From Sphingopyxis sp. CCNWLW2 (GTDB taxonomy: Bacteria; Pseudomonadota; Alphaproteobacteria; Sphingomonadales; Sphingomonadaceae): a stretch of 64,000 bases of DNA. A program made the translations under genes and the position numbers. Location: assembly GCF_037095755.1 (NCBI RefSeq), contig NZ_JBAWKJ010000001.1:2314062-2378061 (forward strand). The letters are read 5' to 3'. Positions 1 to 9,638 of the stretch are shown piece by piece (positions within the stretch are counted from its first letter, which is position 1; each line of letters opens with the position of its first letter). The notes beneath the pieces were generated by a model. It did not search any database. It was not told the DNA's origin and saw only the letters and a program-made list of their open reading frames with translations.

Positions 1-681
1 TACATTCCGCGCATCGGTCCGGCCGTGCTCCAGTTCCAGCCGGGGTCGAAATTTTCCTACTCGCCGCTCGATGCTCTCGATACCGCACTGTACATCGTGC
101 AGCTCGTCTCGGGCCGGCCCGCCGACGTCTATATGCACGAGCGGATCTTCGCGCCGCTCGAGATGGTCGACACTTATTACAATGTGCCGGCCGCAAAGCA
201 GTCACGCATCGTTGATATCTATGCGACCAGAGATGGCACGTGGCAGACGGTCGACCATCTGCTGGGTCCCGGGCCTTATAAATATATCTCGGGCGGCGGC
301 GGCATCTTCAGTACTGTCCATGATTTCATGAACTTCGAGCTCATGCTTCTCAATAAGGGGAGTTTCAACGGGCGACGCATCATCCGTCCAGAAGTGCATG
401 CCCTCATGCACCAGAATGTCATTGGGACCCTTTTTGCCGACTGGTTTCCGGCGTTGACGAAGGGCAATGGTTTCGGTCTGGCGGTGCGGATCGCCGAGAC
501 CCCCGAGAATTTGAACGGACGCAGCATCGGGGCCTATGGCTGGGGAGGCGCATATGGCACCGAAAGCTGGGTTGAACCCGCATTGGACCTAGCCGGTGTT
601 TTCTTCATCCAGATGAATCCGCCGCCGGCAAGCGCATCGAATAATTTCGAAAAGGCCGTTCGCGCCGCCATCGTCGGCTGA
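1..681 (+). CDS. Serine hydrolase, beta-lactamase class C fold (3' part, start outside window)
   Basis: The reading frame is open from base 1, so the true start lies upstream; a GTG at 25 is internal. What is left resembles the C-terminal two thirds of class C beta-lactamase/esterase-like serine hydrolases. FSYSPLD fits the Tyr-Ser-x position of the second active-site motif, and GWGGAYGTESWV near the end fits the KTG-like strand that closes the pocket. The catalytic SxxK motif must lie upstream and cannot be checked. Substrate unknown; such proteins are usually periplasmic esterases or peptidases. Nearest neighbour is a TetR gene on the other strand, ending 85 bases downstream. Confidence 0.75.
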   Translation, partial: YIPRIGPAVLQFQPGSKFSYSPLDALDTALYIVQLVSGRPADVYMHERIFAPLEMVDTYYNVPAAKQSRIVDIYATRDGTWQTVDHLLGPGPYKYISGGGGIFSTVHDFMNFELMLLNKGSFNGRRIIRPEVHALMHQNVIGTLFADWFPALTKGNGFGLAVRIAETPENLNGRSIGAYGWGGAYGTESWVEPALDLAGVFFIQMNPPPASASNNFEKAVRAAIVG

Positions 682-765
682 GCCGTACCAACCGAAGCCT
701 GCCGCCGAAATCCATTCGGTCCATCGGCTTGAAGTCTGTCGTGCGGGTACAGCCGCAACGCACGC

Positions 766-1434
766 TTAGGCTCCGCCCGGCAGATCCTCATCCGGCCGCT
801 GGTGCCCGGCGGCGGCTTCGAGCAGTTCGCGCAGAAGCAGGATGGCATCCTTCCCGGTCTCGCCGGCCGGCGCGATGACTTCGCCAAGTGCGAGTCCGCG
901 CGCAGCGCCGACGATCAGTTGGAACATGGCGACCGACGGTTCGCGCTTGAATTCCTTGGTCAGGCTCGCAATCGCTATCGCGTCGATGCGCGCCTGTACG
1001 GGACTCAACTTCGCCGCGAGGGCATGATCGCTTCGTGAGCCCTGGAATATCTCCAGCATCGCGATTCCCGATGGTCGGCGCGTAGAGGCCCAAACGGCTT
1101 CGGGATACGCCAGAAGGCGCTGCCGTTTGTCGTTCGCTGCCTTGAGTTGTTCGCGATAATATTCGGCCTGCTCCTCAAAGATCGACTCGACCACAAAGAT
1201 CATCAGGTCGGCCTTCGATGGAAACTGGTGCAGCATCGCGCCGCGGCTCACGCCTGCCATTTCGGCAATCAGGGTCGTGGTTGTCATGCCATAACCGTGC
1301 TGGGAGAGGCATTGAATGGCTGCGTCGCGGAGCAGCTGGCGCGTCCTGGCGCTGCGCGCTTTCTGAGATTTCCGATCCGGCAGGGATCGCAGCGCTGCCT
1401 CCGGCCGGTTCGCCTGCGATCGACCCGTCATCAT
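766..1434 (-). CDS. TetR/AcrR-family transcriptional regulator
   Basis: The 222-residue length is usual for TetR. An N-terminal helix-turn-helix is clear at about residues 30-75: ARTRQLLRDAAIQCLSQHGY, then TTTTLIAEMAGVSRGAMLHQ, then FPSKADLM. The rest is the helical ligand-binding and dimerisation domain. The first 25 residues are basic and poorly conserved, so a later in-frame start is possible. It is transcribed away from the TonB receptor at 1970, across a 535-base gap that holds an imperfect palindrome, and may therefore control the carbohydrate block. Ligand unknown. Confidence 0.85.
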   Translation of the reverse strand: MMTGRSQANRPEAALRSLPDRKSQKARSARTRQLLRDAAIQCLSQHGYGMTTTTLIAEMAGVSRGAMLHQFPSKADLMIFVVESIFEEQAEYYREQLKAANDKRQRLLAYPEAVWASTRRPSGIAMLEIFQGSRSDHALAAKLSPVQARIDAIAIASLTKEFKREPSVAMFQLIVGAARGLALGEVIAPAGETGKDAILLLRELLEAAAGHQRPDEDLPGGA

Positions 1435-1969
1435 CGACGCCCGAAAATGGAGGGATGCGTGCCGCGGTTCATCATTTCTCCCCGTTCGACGTTGGCGTCT
1501 CGCTCGCTGCCGTCAAGCGCCCCTTTCCGGATTGCAGGCGATCGGCTCGTCTCGCCCTTGACAGTGCAGGGATAAAAGAAAGCAGTCAAGATTGTTTAGT
1601 AAATTGAACAGCGTCGCCCCTGCGATATCACGCGAATCGCGGCGATCGACTCCCGGGGGCCGAGCGCCTCGCGGCCATGCCTCACCCGTGTGGCCCACGC
1701 CACGAACGTCTGTTTTTGCACCCGCCACGCCTGGCGTGGCGGGCAGCGAAGACGAAGGGCAGGCCGGCCCATGAAATCATTCACAGAGGGCGGAAAGCCA
1801 AGGCCCTCGAGCTTGTGCGCGATGGCTATGATCGCCACCTCCGCGGCAGAAATGCCACACCCACAAGAAATTCATTGTCATCTTACGATCAGTATTGACT
1901 GTTTATAAAAATTGGAGTTGAGAGGGTTGGGGTGCGAAACAGCGCCCGGGCCCAATGGGGAGGATCATA
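1435..1969. other. Divergent intergenic region between tetR and the TonB receptor gene
   Basis: No convincing gene is seen here; the short frames have no family features. The segment must carry the promoters for both divergent genes. It includes the imperfect palindrome annotated at 1593-1610 and an AT-rich stretch at about 1868-1915. No textbook -35/-10 pair with good spacing was found. Confidence 0.5.
1593..1610. promoter_or_regulatory. Imperfect palindrome, possible TetR operator
   Basis: TGTTTAGTAAATTGAACA has outer arms TGTT/AACA and 6 of 9 symmetric positions paired. The size and AT content suit a TetR operator, and it lies between the tetR gene and its divergent neighbour. The assignment is inference only. 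Confidence 0.25.
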
Positions 1970-4312
1970 ATGTCTCTGAGAAGTTCTTCGCGTATCGCGC
2001 AGGCGTCGCTCATCGCGCTCGCCGCGACTGCTTTCACATGCACGGGGGCCCACGCCCAGACTGCTCAGCCCGCCTCGCCGCAGACCGGCGAAACGGTCGA
2101 CGATGCTGCGATCGTGGTCACGGCCCAGAAGCGCGAAGAGCGGATCATCGACGTTCCGGTATCCGTGAACGCGGTCAGCAGCGAGCAGCTCGAGCGCCAG
2201 CGTATCTACAATGTCAGCGACCTTTCGCGCTCTGTCCCTTCGGTTTCTTCCAGCGGTGCCATCCGCGGCCTTTCTACCAACGGCGTGACCCGTTCCTCGG
2301 CGGGCGCGGTCGCCGTTCTCCTCGATGGCATCGATCTCGGCCCGCCCTCGGTTGGCGTGCCGCAGATCAGCAGTCTGTTTGACCTTGAGCGCGTCGAAGT
2401 GCTGAGCGGGCCGCAGGGAACGCTGTTTGGCACGACCGCTTCCGCAGGCGTGATAAACGTCGTCACCAAGGCGCCCGTGTTCAACAAATTCGAAGCCATT
2501 GGCCGGGTCGAAGTCGAAGATTTCGGGGCTCATCGCGAGCAGCTTACGCTAAACGTTCCGCTTGGCGAGGACCTTGCCTTTCGCGTGAGCGGCTTCAACA
2601 CCAAAACGCGGGGGATCGTCCGGAACACGATTACCGGAGAGGAGCCGGAGAGCACGACGCGCGGCGTCCGCGGACGCTTGCGGTGGGAGCCGACCAGCAA
2701 TCTCGAAATCAATCTGATCGGCGATTACAGCCTCAGCCGCGCCAACGCGCAGCGCGACATCGCATATGCCATCGCTCCGACCCCGGCCCTTCAGGCCAGA
2801 CTCGCCGTTTGCGGAATCGTCGCCAGCCTGGACAATCGGGAAAACTGCTCGCTCGGCAATTCAACCATTCCCGGCCGAACCGAGAAGTTCGGTTTTTCGG
2901 GGCAGGTCGATCTCGGCCTCGGCGACCACACGCTTACCTCTATCACCGCGTACCGCCGGACCAAGCTTGGCGATCTGGATTATAACGGACCCGGCGGCGA
3001 CAGCGACTTCCTGTCCGAGAATATTCTCGACACCAACCTGACGGCCGAGGACCTGCAGATATTCAGCCAGGAAATCCGCCTGACCTCGCCTTCGAACCAG
3101 CGGCTCGAATATCAGCTCGGTCTGTTCTATTTCAGCAAGAACCAGAAGGACTCGGTGATTCAGGCGGGTCTCCTGGGGCTTCCCCCGGCGATCCTGCCGC
3201 TTCTTGGCATCCCTCCTCTGACCGCGATCGGCCGTGTCAACTTTCTCGACATCGATCAGCGCACCTATGCGGCGTTCGGGCAGGCCACGTTCCACGTTAC
3301 CGACCAGTTCTCGCTCATTGCAGGCGCACGCTATACCCGTGACACGCTGTCCGACGTGTCGACTGCGCTGACTCCGCTGACGACACCGACGCTTGCCAGC
3401 TATGGATATGCGTTCAACCCCGCCTTCTACATTGCGCCCGTCGACGAGTCGGTGAAGGTCAATAATTTCTCGTGGAAGCTCGGCGCGCAATATGAGTGGT
3501 CGCCGAACTTGATGACCTATTTTACCGCGACGCGCGGCTACAAGGGGCCGGCGGTCAACGATCAGACCGCACCGCCGATCGCCTTCCCGGTCATTCGTCC
3601 GGAAATTCCGATGAACTATGAGATCGGGCTCAAGGGCGGGTTCCTCGACAACCGAGTGTTCGTGACCCTGGCGCTCTTCCACAACAAGGTGAAGAATTTC
3701 CAGACCTCGGTCTATGTCCCGCCTTCGGGCGCGGGCGCGGGCAATTTCGCCCAGGGCAACGCACCGCACATTGTCAGCAAGGGCGTCGACTTCAACCTCA
3801 CGGCGCGGCCGACCGATGAACTGACCCTCGTCGGTGGCGTGTTGTACAACCGCGCGACCTATTCCGATGATTTCGTGGTTGCGTGCAGTCCGGCCCAGAC
3901 CCCCGGAGTGGGCGCATGCTCCGCCGCCGGCTTGACGTCTCCTGTCTCGCAACTGGCGAGTGTGCCGAAATGGCGTCTCTTGCTGAACGGCGAATATGCC
4001 AAGGAAGTCACGCCTGGCCTGACCATCTTCGGGCAAGCCGACGTGACCTATGAGAGCTCCCAGTTTGCGGGATCGACGCCCGATCCGGTGCTCGATATTT
4101 CGGGCAAGACCTTGCTCAACGCACGGTTTGGTGTGCGGAGTCCGGATCGTAGCTGGGGCGCTTCCGTGTTCGCGCGCAACCTGCTCGGGACGAATTACTC
4201 CCGGCTGACTTTCGACGCTCTCACCGGATTCAACGGGGGCGCGGGCCAGTCCTATTGGATCGCTCCAGCGCGCGGCGCGACCTATGGTGCGGCAATCGAT
4301 TTCCGGTTCTGA
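1970..4312 (+). CDS. TonB-dependent outer-membrane receptor (no STN domain)
   Basis: This 780-residue receptor has a signal peptide (ALAATAFTCTGAHA, cut before Gln). A TonB box-like AIVVTAQKREER segment follows, then a plug domain (about 50-170, with LRVEVLSGPQGTLFGTT-like sequence) and a long beta-barrel ending in the aromatic residue of AAIDFRF. ATG 1970 is chosen over ATG 1955 because GGGGAGGA sits five bases upstream of 1970. There is no N-terminal STN domain and no sigma/FecR pair nearby, so it transports without surface signalling. The two glycosidases downstream suggest an oligosaccharide substrate, probably rhamnose-containing. A hairpin terminator follows at 4362. Confidence 0.9.
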   Translation: MSLRSSSRIAQASLIALAATAFTCTGAHAQTAQPASPQTGETVDDAAIVVTAQKREERIIDVPVSVNAVSSEQLERQRIYNVSDLSRSVPSVSSSGAIRGLSTNGVTRSSAGAVAVLLDGIDLGPPSVGVPQISSLFDLERVEVLSGPQGTLFGTTASAGVINVVTKAPVFNKFEAIGRVEVEDFGAHREQLTLNVPLGEDLAFRVSGFNTKTRGIVRNTITGEEPESTTRGVRGRLRWEPTSNLEINLIGDYSLSRANAQRDIAYAIAPTPALQARLAVCGIVASLDNRENCSLGNSTIPGRTEKFGFSGQVDLGLGDHTLTSITAYRRTKLGDLDYNGPGGDSDFLSENILDTNLTAEDLQIFSQEIRLTSPSNQRLEYQLGLFYFSKNQKDSVIQAGLLGLPPAILPLLGIPPLTAIGRVNFLDIDQRTYAAFGQATFHVTDQFSLIAGARYTRDTLSDVSTALTPLTTPTLASYGYAFNPAFYIAPVDESVKVNNFSWKLGAQYEWSPNLMTYFTATRGYKGPAVNDQTAPPIAFPVIRPEIPMNYEIGLKGGFLDNRVFVTLALFHNKVKNFQTSVYVPPSGAGAGNFAQGNAPHIVSKGVDFNLTARPTDELTLVGGVLYNRATYSDDFVVACSPAQTPGVGACSAAGLTSPVSQLASVPKWRLLLNGEYAKEVTPGLTIFGQADVTYESSQFAGSTPDPVLDISGKTLLNARFGVRSPDRSWGASVFARNLLGTNYSRLTFDALTGFNGGAGQSYWIAPARGATYGAAIDFRF

Positions 4313-4361
4313 CGAGACGGGGACGGCCGGCCTGGGCCGATCCTCTGGCGAATTGCTACAC

Positions 4362-4400
4362 GGCGGCCGGGTGCTGTTGACACGTGCCTGGCCGCCTTTT
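4362..4400 (+). terminator. Probable intrinsic terminator after the TonB receptor
   Basis: GGCGGCC (4362-4368) pairs with GGCCGCC (4390-4396) and is followed directly by TTTT. It lies 50 bases after the receptor stop codon, so the glycosidases may have their own promoter or rely on read-through. Confidence 0.5.
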
Positions 4401-4531
4401 GGGCGAAAAAATACCATGTTTGGGAAGGTTAGGACATAGCGCGAGCAACGGTCCCCGGGTTTATCCATGCGTTCGGAGCACGCGTGCCAGGCCGCCGAAC
4501 CGACCATCCGCGCCGTCTCAAAGGAGCAACG

Positions 4532-7531
4532 ATGAGCAGCCGGCTGTTAGGCTATGTATTGACCGCTGCCCTGAGCCAGTCGGCAGCTTCGGCGCAGGAT
4601 GCGGCACCGGTAACGGAGGCCGCGGCTACCCTTGCGCTCAAGAAGACGCCGCCGATAAAGGTGAAGTCCGGGCCGCAGCCACAATTGCTGACCTCCTTTT
4701 CCTCTCCTGCGCCCGAGTTGCGGCCGCGCGTGCGCTACTGGGTTCCGCAAGCCGCGGTAACCGAGGCGGGGATTCGCCGCGATGTGCAGAGGCTGGCTTC
4801 GCAGGGCTTTGGGGGTATCGAACTGGTCTCGATGGACATGCCGAAAGGCATTCCGGCGAGCTACGCATGGGGGACGCCGCGCTGGAACCACATGATGGCG
4901 GTCGCGGCGGACGAAGCGGCGCGGCATGGCCTCAGCTTCAGCGTTGCGAACGGCCCGTCCTGGCCGGTCGCGATGCCCGGTGTCGCATCGGCCGATCATC
5001 CGGCAAGCCTGTTCGAGCTGACTTACGGTGAGGTGCTGATCGAGGCGGGATCGCGTTACCAGGGGAAGGTGCCCGCCGGGAAAGTCAGCCATGCCGAGGG
5101 AACACCGAAGGTCGTCGCGCTGCTTGCCTATCCTGTGACGGGCGATCGCACGCTCGATATGACGCGCGCTATTGATCTGACCGGCGCAGCGACCGGGGGA
5201 GGGGAGGCGGTCAGCTTCACGCCGCCGACACGCGATGAACGGTGGATGTTGCTCGCCTTTTGGGGCCAGCCCGCAACCCAGAAAGTCGGCTCACTCTACG
5301 TCATCGATCATTTCGCAAGCGAAGGCGCGCGCGCGAGCGGCGATTATTGGAAGGGCATTTTCTCCGCCGGGCTGAAGCGCGGCGCGATCGACGACATTTT
5401 CAACGACTCGCTCGAATATAAGGTGTCGATGGACTGGACGCGCGGCTTGCCCGCGACCTTCCGGGCGCAGCATGGATACGACCTCGCGCCCTATCTGCCG
5501 TTCATCGGCTTCAGGAACAGCTATCCCAAGAATGACATTCCGGGCTTTGCCAGCGTCGATCCGATCCGCGCCGCCCAGGTGAACCAGGACTATCTCGACA
5601 CGCTGTCGGCCCTGCACATCGAGCATCATCTGGCGCCGCTGCAGGCGATGGCGGAGCAGCACGGCGCAAACATCCGCTATCAGGTCGCCTACAATAAACC
5701 GATCGGCATCGAGACCGCTGCCGCCGCGGTCGGTACCCCTGAAACCGAAGCCCTGGGGCGCGGTGCAATCGATGGAATGCGCCAGATGGCCGCCGCCGTT
5801 CACCTGCTTGGCAAGCCCGAATTTTCGGTCGAGAGCGCCGCGGAGTTCGGTAATGGCTATGGCCAGAGCCTGCGCGATATCCTCTGGTGGTCGAAACGTG
5901 CCTGGGCGGCCGGCGTTAACGGCGAGACGCTGCACGGCGCTGGTTATGACGGCGGCTATGACGGGCCGGGCAATGTGGAAGGGTTTCTGCCCGGCGTCGA
6001 ATGGCCCGGCTTTCACCCGTTCGGCGGCAAGGCCACCAACATGTGGAACCGTGAGGCGTCAGCGCTCTTCGCGCGCACGCTGACGCAGTATCTTGCGCGC
6101 GGCAACGCCTTGTTGCGTCGGCGCGCCAAGGTCGATGTCGCAATCTTCCGCGCGGGACTCGATGTGTTCAACGATCCCGACGTCGGCAAAGGGGATGGCC
6201 AGGCGTTGTATCCGGATAGCGGGTTACTCGCCGACGGCGGCTTCAGCTATGACTTCGTATCGCCTGCCTTGCTGGCGTTGCCGCAAAGCGAGGCGGGAGA
6301 CCAGTCGATAGCGCCCGCAGGCCCCGGCTATCGCGCGTTGCTGGTGCCCGATGCGAAAATGATATCGCTGGCGGATTTGACCCGCTTCGAGAGGCTCGCC
6401 GCACGCGGCGTGCGGATCCTGTTTATCGGCGAGCTGCCAGAGCATGGCCGCTCCTATGCGGCCGTGCTGCGCGGCGAGACCGACGAGCGCATCGCCGCCG
6501 CGGTCGCGCGGCTGCTCAGCATGAAGGGCGTCGCCCATGTGGGCACTTATGATGTCGTTCCCCGCAAGTTGCACGAGATGGGCGTGCGGGCCGACGCGGA
6601 GGCGATGAGCGGTTCGGGCGTGCTGGCGCAGCATCGTGTCGATGGGCCGAACGACATCTATTATCTTTACAATTATAACCAGATTTCGAGCAAGGATGCC
6701 GGTACCGTCATCAATCGCTCACCCGACCGGACAAGCTATCCCGCGCTGGACCCCGCAAAGCTGACCGGCAAGACGGTGCGGTTCTCGCTTGCGGGCACGG
6801 GCAGGCCCTACCTCCTCAACGCCTGGTCGGGCACGATCACGCCGATCCCGGCCTATAGCGTCCGGCCTGGGAGGATCGAGTTGACGCTCTCCTTCGACAA
6901 GGATGAAGCCCTTTTCGTCGGGCTGCTGGACGACCGCACGGTCCGCGCGCAAGGGCTCAACCCTCGCCCGGGCCATCTGGAAGCCGACCAGGCCGCGAAC
7001 GCGGAATTATTCTACAGGGCTGGCATCCTCGGCCGCCGGACCATATCGACGAGTCAGGCGATCACCGGCTGGCAGCTCAGCTTTGCCGGGGTGGCGAAGC
7101 CGGCCACCGGCGTGTCCAGCTTTCTCCAGTCACAACGCCGCGACGTCGGCCCGTTGACCATCGGCGATGAATTGGCGCCGCTCCGCCTGCTCGCGCCCGA
7201 GCTGCGCGATCTGGCGGGGACCGCCACCTATCGCGCGCGCGTTTCGCTTCCCTCCTTTGAGCGCGCCAAGAGCGGCTATTTGCTCGACCTCGGCACCGTC
7301 GAAGGTCCGTATCAGGTGATGGTGAACGGGCGAATGATCGAGGGAGCGGATCAGCTGGATCCGGTGCTCGACGTCAGCGCCTACCTCAAACGGGGCTCCA
7401 ACGCGATCGAGGTCCGCGTGGCGACGACGCTTTGCGGCAGCGTTCGCTGCGACCCGGTGCGCGACGAGGGCTTGCTGGGACATGATGGGCGGGTGCTGCT
7501 GCGCCATTACATCTTCCAGCCGGTGCCTTGA
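4532..7531 (+). CDS. Exported glycoside hydrolase, GH106-like (alpha-L-rhamnosidase family)
   Basis: This 999-residue protein has a short signal peptide (LLGYVLTAALSQSAASA). RPRVRYWVPQAAVTEAGIRR followed by DVQRLASQGFGGIELV matches the opening of the GH106 barrel, where family members have a W-P-x-G-x-V strand and a helix leading to GGxE. The C-terminal third (about 820-990) is beta-rich and ends in a galactose-binding-like module (VMVNGRMIEGADQLDPVLDV). The start at 4532 is supported by AAAGGAG seven bases upstream; a longer frame from 4484 lacks a ribosome site. GH106 enzymes release alpha-L-rhamnose from complex glycans. I did not assign the catalytic glutamates. Works with the receptor and the GH5 enzyme next to it. 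Confidence 0.75.
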   Translation: MSSRLLGYVLTAALSQSAASAQDAAPVTEAAATLALKKTPPIKVKSGPQPQLLTSFSSPAPELRPRVRYWVPQAAVTEAGIRRDVQRLASQGFGGIELVSMDMPKGIPASYAWGTPRWNHMMAVAADEAARHGLSFSVANGPSWPVAMPGVASADHPASLFELTYGEVLIEAGSRYQGKVPAGKVSHAEGTPKVVALLAYPVTGDRTLDMTRAIDLTGAATGGGEAVSFTPPTRDERWMLLAFWGQPATQKVGSLYVIDHFASEGARASGDYWKGIFSAGLKRGAIDDIFNDSLEYKVSMDWTRGLPATFRAQHGYDLAPYLPFIGFRNSYPKNDIPGFASVDPIRAAQVNQDYLDTLSALHIEHHLAPLQAMAEQHGANIRYQVAYNKPIGIETAAAAVGTPETEALGRGAIDGMRQMAAAVHLLGKPEFSVESAAEFGNGYGQSLRDILWWSKRAWAAGVNGETLHGAGYDGGYDGPGNVEGFLPGVEWPGFHPFGGKATNMWNREASALFARTLTQYLARGNALLRRRAKVDVAIFRAGLDVFNDPDVGKGDGQALYPDSGLLADGGFSYDFVSPALLALPQSEAGDQSIAPAGPGYRALLVPDAKMISLADLTRFERLAARGVRILFIGELPEHGRSYAAVLRGETDERIAAAVARLLSMKGVAHVGTYDVVPRKLHEMGVRADAEAMSGSGVLAQHRVDGPNDIYYLYNYNQISSKDAGTVINRSPDRTSYPALDPAKLTGKTVRFSLAGTGRPYLLNAWSGTITPIPAYSVRPGRIELTLSFDKDEALFVGLLDDRTVRAQGLNPRPGHLEADQAANAELFYRAGILGRRTISTSQAITGWQLSFAGVAKPATGVSSFLQSQRRDVGPLTIGDELAPLRLLAPELRDLAGTATYRARVSLPSFERAKSGYLLDLGTVEGPYQVMVNGRMIEGADQLDPVLDVSAYLKRGSNAIEVRVATTLCGSVRCDPVRDEGLLGHDGRVLLRHYIFQPVP

Positions 7532-7621
7532 ACCATCCGGAGCGCCTCGGCCTCGTCGGAGATATTTGTGCAACATCATTGTCGGCTCGGACCCGGCGAA
7601 ATCAGGTCAAAGGATCAGAAT

Positions 7622-9382
7622 ATGGCGTGGAACCGTTTGGCAATGGCGGTCTTGGCAACCTCGATGCTGGCGACCGCCGCACCGGTAGCGGCCGAAGGCT
7701 TTTACCACCGTGACGGCAAAAAAATCGTCGATGGCGAGGGACGGCCGGTGTTGCTGCGCGGCGTGGGCCTTGGCGGCTGGATGCTGCAGGAGGGCTATAT
7801 GTTCGGGCTGGGTAAGCTCGAGAAAGGCCAGCAGCACGTCATTCGCCGCGAGATTACCAAGTTGGTCGGCGAACAGCAGGCCGCGCGCTTCTACAAGGCG
7901 TGGCTCGACAATTACATCACCAAGGCGGACATCGACGCGATGGCGCGCTGGGGGTTCAACTCGGTCCGCCTGCCGCTCCACTACAATCTCCTGACGCTGC
8001 CTTCCGAGGAGGAACCCGTCGCCGGCCAGGATAGCTGGCACGAGGACGGGTTCGCGCGGATCGACCAATTGCTGGAATGGACCCGCGCCAACGACATGGT
8101 GCTGATTCTCGACCTCCACGCCGCCCCGGGCGGCCAGGGTAACGACCTGCCCATCAGCGATCGCGATCCGACCAAGCCGTCGCTGTGGGAAAGCGCAGAG
8201 AACCGCCGCAAGACGGTCGCACTTTGGAAGAAGCTGGCGGAGCGCTATGCGAACGAGCCGGGGATCGCCGCCTACGACCTGCTCAACGAGCCCAATTGGG
8301 ATTTTGATGGGCCGAAGGCCGGCAACGGCTGTCTGTCGCGGCAGAACAAGGCGCTGTGGGACTTTTATCGCGAAGTCATCGCGGCGATCCGCTCGGTCGA
8401 TCGCAACCATATGATCATTATCGAGGGCAATTGCTGGGGCAGCAGTTATCATGGTCTGACCGAGCCGCTCGACCCCAATTCGGCGCTGAGCTTCCATAGA
8501 TATTGGACGCGCAACGACCCTGGGGCGATCGCCTGGAACAAGGGTTTCAGTGACAGGCTGGGGCTGCCGCTGTGGCTGGGCGAGACGGGTGAGAATTCCA
8601 ACGTCTGGTACCGGGACGCGATTGCGCTCGTCGAGGGGGAAGGGATCGGCTGGGCCTGGTGGCCGCTCAAGAAGATCGGCTATAATAACCCGCTGCAGGT
8701 GAAGGCCAATCCGGGCTGGAATGCGCTGGTCGCCTATTGGCTGGGCCAGGGGCCCAAGCCGAGCGCGAAGGCCGCGACCGAGGCCCTGATGCGGCTGGCG
8801 ACGCACGATGTGCGCTACGAGAATAACATCCAGCGTCCGGACGTGATCGATGCGATGTTCCGTCAGCCGCACACGACCGCCACGATCCCCTTCAAGGCCA
8901 ATCGAATAGGCCGCGAGGGCGCGCGGATCGCGGCGGTGGACTTCGACCTTGGGCGGCCGGGCTATGCCTATCGGGACCGCGAGGACGCCAATTATTTTGC
9001 GTCGGTCGGTGGCGGCAAGAAGGTGGTCTGGAATTCGGGTTCTATCTATCGCAATGACGGCGTCGACATTACGCAAGACGCGGGCGGCGCCCCTTATGTC
9101 ACCAGCTTCCAGACCGATGAGTGGATGGCCTACACGCTCGATGCCGAGCGCGCGGGCGAACACACGTTGAAGGTGCGCGCGCGCGGCGGCAAGGGCGGGG
9201 TCGTGACCATTTCGGTGAACGGCCGGCCGGTGTCGCGCGCGTCCCTGCCGGCAGGGACGGCATGGGTCGACCTGCAATTCGGCACCGTTGGCCTCCTGCG
9301 AGGGCGCAACCGCGTCGTGCTGGCCGCCGAACAATGCGACGATTGCGAGATCGACAGCCTGGCTTTTATGCGATCGCGGTGA
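7622..9382 (+). CDS. Exported GH5-family glycoside hydrolase with C-terminal carbohydrate-binding module
   Basis: The protein has 586 residues. The signal peptide is LAMAVLATSMLATAAPVAA. The GH5 barrel begins with GRPVLLRGVGLGGWM and includes the acid/base in LLNEPNWD (Glu223) and the nucleophile in LWLGETGEN (Glu321), both in the expected order and spacing. After about residue 420 comes a beta-sandwich resembling CBM6/CBM35 (VDFDLGRPGYAYRD, then DEWMAYTLDAERAGEHTLKV). ATG 7622 is preferred because the signal peptide begins there; an upstream in-frame ATG at 7568 would add an unrelated polar stretch. It likely trims a beta-linked backbone after the GH106 enzyme removes rhamnose, although the exact substrate cannot be read from sequence. 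Confidence 0.85.
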   Translation: MAWNRLAMAVLATSMLATAAPVAAEGFYHRDGKKIVDGEGRPVLLRGVGLGGWMLQEGYMFGLGKLEKGQQHVIRREITKLVGEQQAARFYKAWLDNYITKADIDAMARWGFNSVRLPLHYNLLTLPSEEEPVAGQDSWHEDGFARIDQLLEWTRANDMVLILDLHAAPGGQGNDLPISDRDPTKPSLWESAENRRKTVALWKKLAERYANEPGIAAYDLLNEPNWDFDGPKAGNGCLSRQNKALWDFYREVIAAIRSVDRNHMIIIEGNCWGSSYHGLTEPLDPNSALSFHRYWTRNDPGAIAWNKGFSDRLGLPLWLGETGENSNVWYRDAIALVEGEGIGWAWWPLKKIGYNNPLQVKANPGWNALVAYWLGQGPKPSAKAATEALMRLATHDVRYENNIQRPDVIDAMFRQPHTTATIPFKANRIGREGARIAAVDFDLGRPGYAYRDREDANYFASVGGGKKVVWNSGSIYRNDGVDITQDAGGAPYVTSFQTDEWMAYTLDAERAGEHTLKVRARGGKGGVVTISVNGRPVSRASLPAGTAWVDLQFGTVGLLRGRNRVVLAAEQCDDCEIDSLAFMRSR

Positions 9383-9638
9383 CGCTCACCGAGGGCGGTC
9401 GTGACTAGCGGGCAAAGGCGATTTTCGGAACCGCCATCCTGAAAGGCGGAGCCTGGCCTCCCGCGCAGCGCTGGCGTCCGCCAGTGGGAACGCGGGTCGA
9501 AGCGGCCCGCGGGGCGGTCCCGTGGCGGGCTTCCGCATGATCCGGCTCTGGCCGGATCAGAGTTAGAGCAGGTCGCGGCTTCGCGACGGGTCAAGGGCCG
9601 AGAGAGAGTCTCGCGGCGGTCCGTCACGGAGAAGCACC
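9383..9638. other. Leader region of the mobile-element core, with a perfect inverted repeat
   Basis: This gap separates the carbohydrate genes from the ParB-like gene. It is very GC-rich and holds a perfect 9-bp inverted repeat, TGATCCGGC (9538-9546) and GCCGGATCA (9551-9559), with a four-base loop. No T tract follows, so an operator or RNA hairpin is as likely as a terminator. This may be the left edge of an inserted element. Confidence 0.4.

Noticed and set aside
2861..4507. Long open frame (548 codons) antisense to the first TonB receptor
   Set aside because: It is Arg/Gly/Asp-rich with no domain and mirrors the codon pattern of the receptor gene; long antisense frames are common at this GC.
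7607..9334. 575-codon frame antisense to the GH5 gene
   Set aside because: The GH5 frame has catalytic motifs and signal peptide; the antisense frame has neither.
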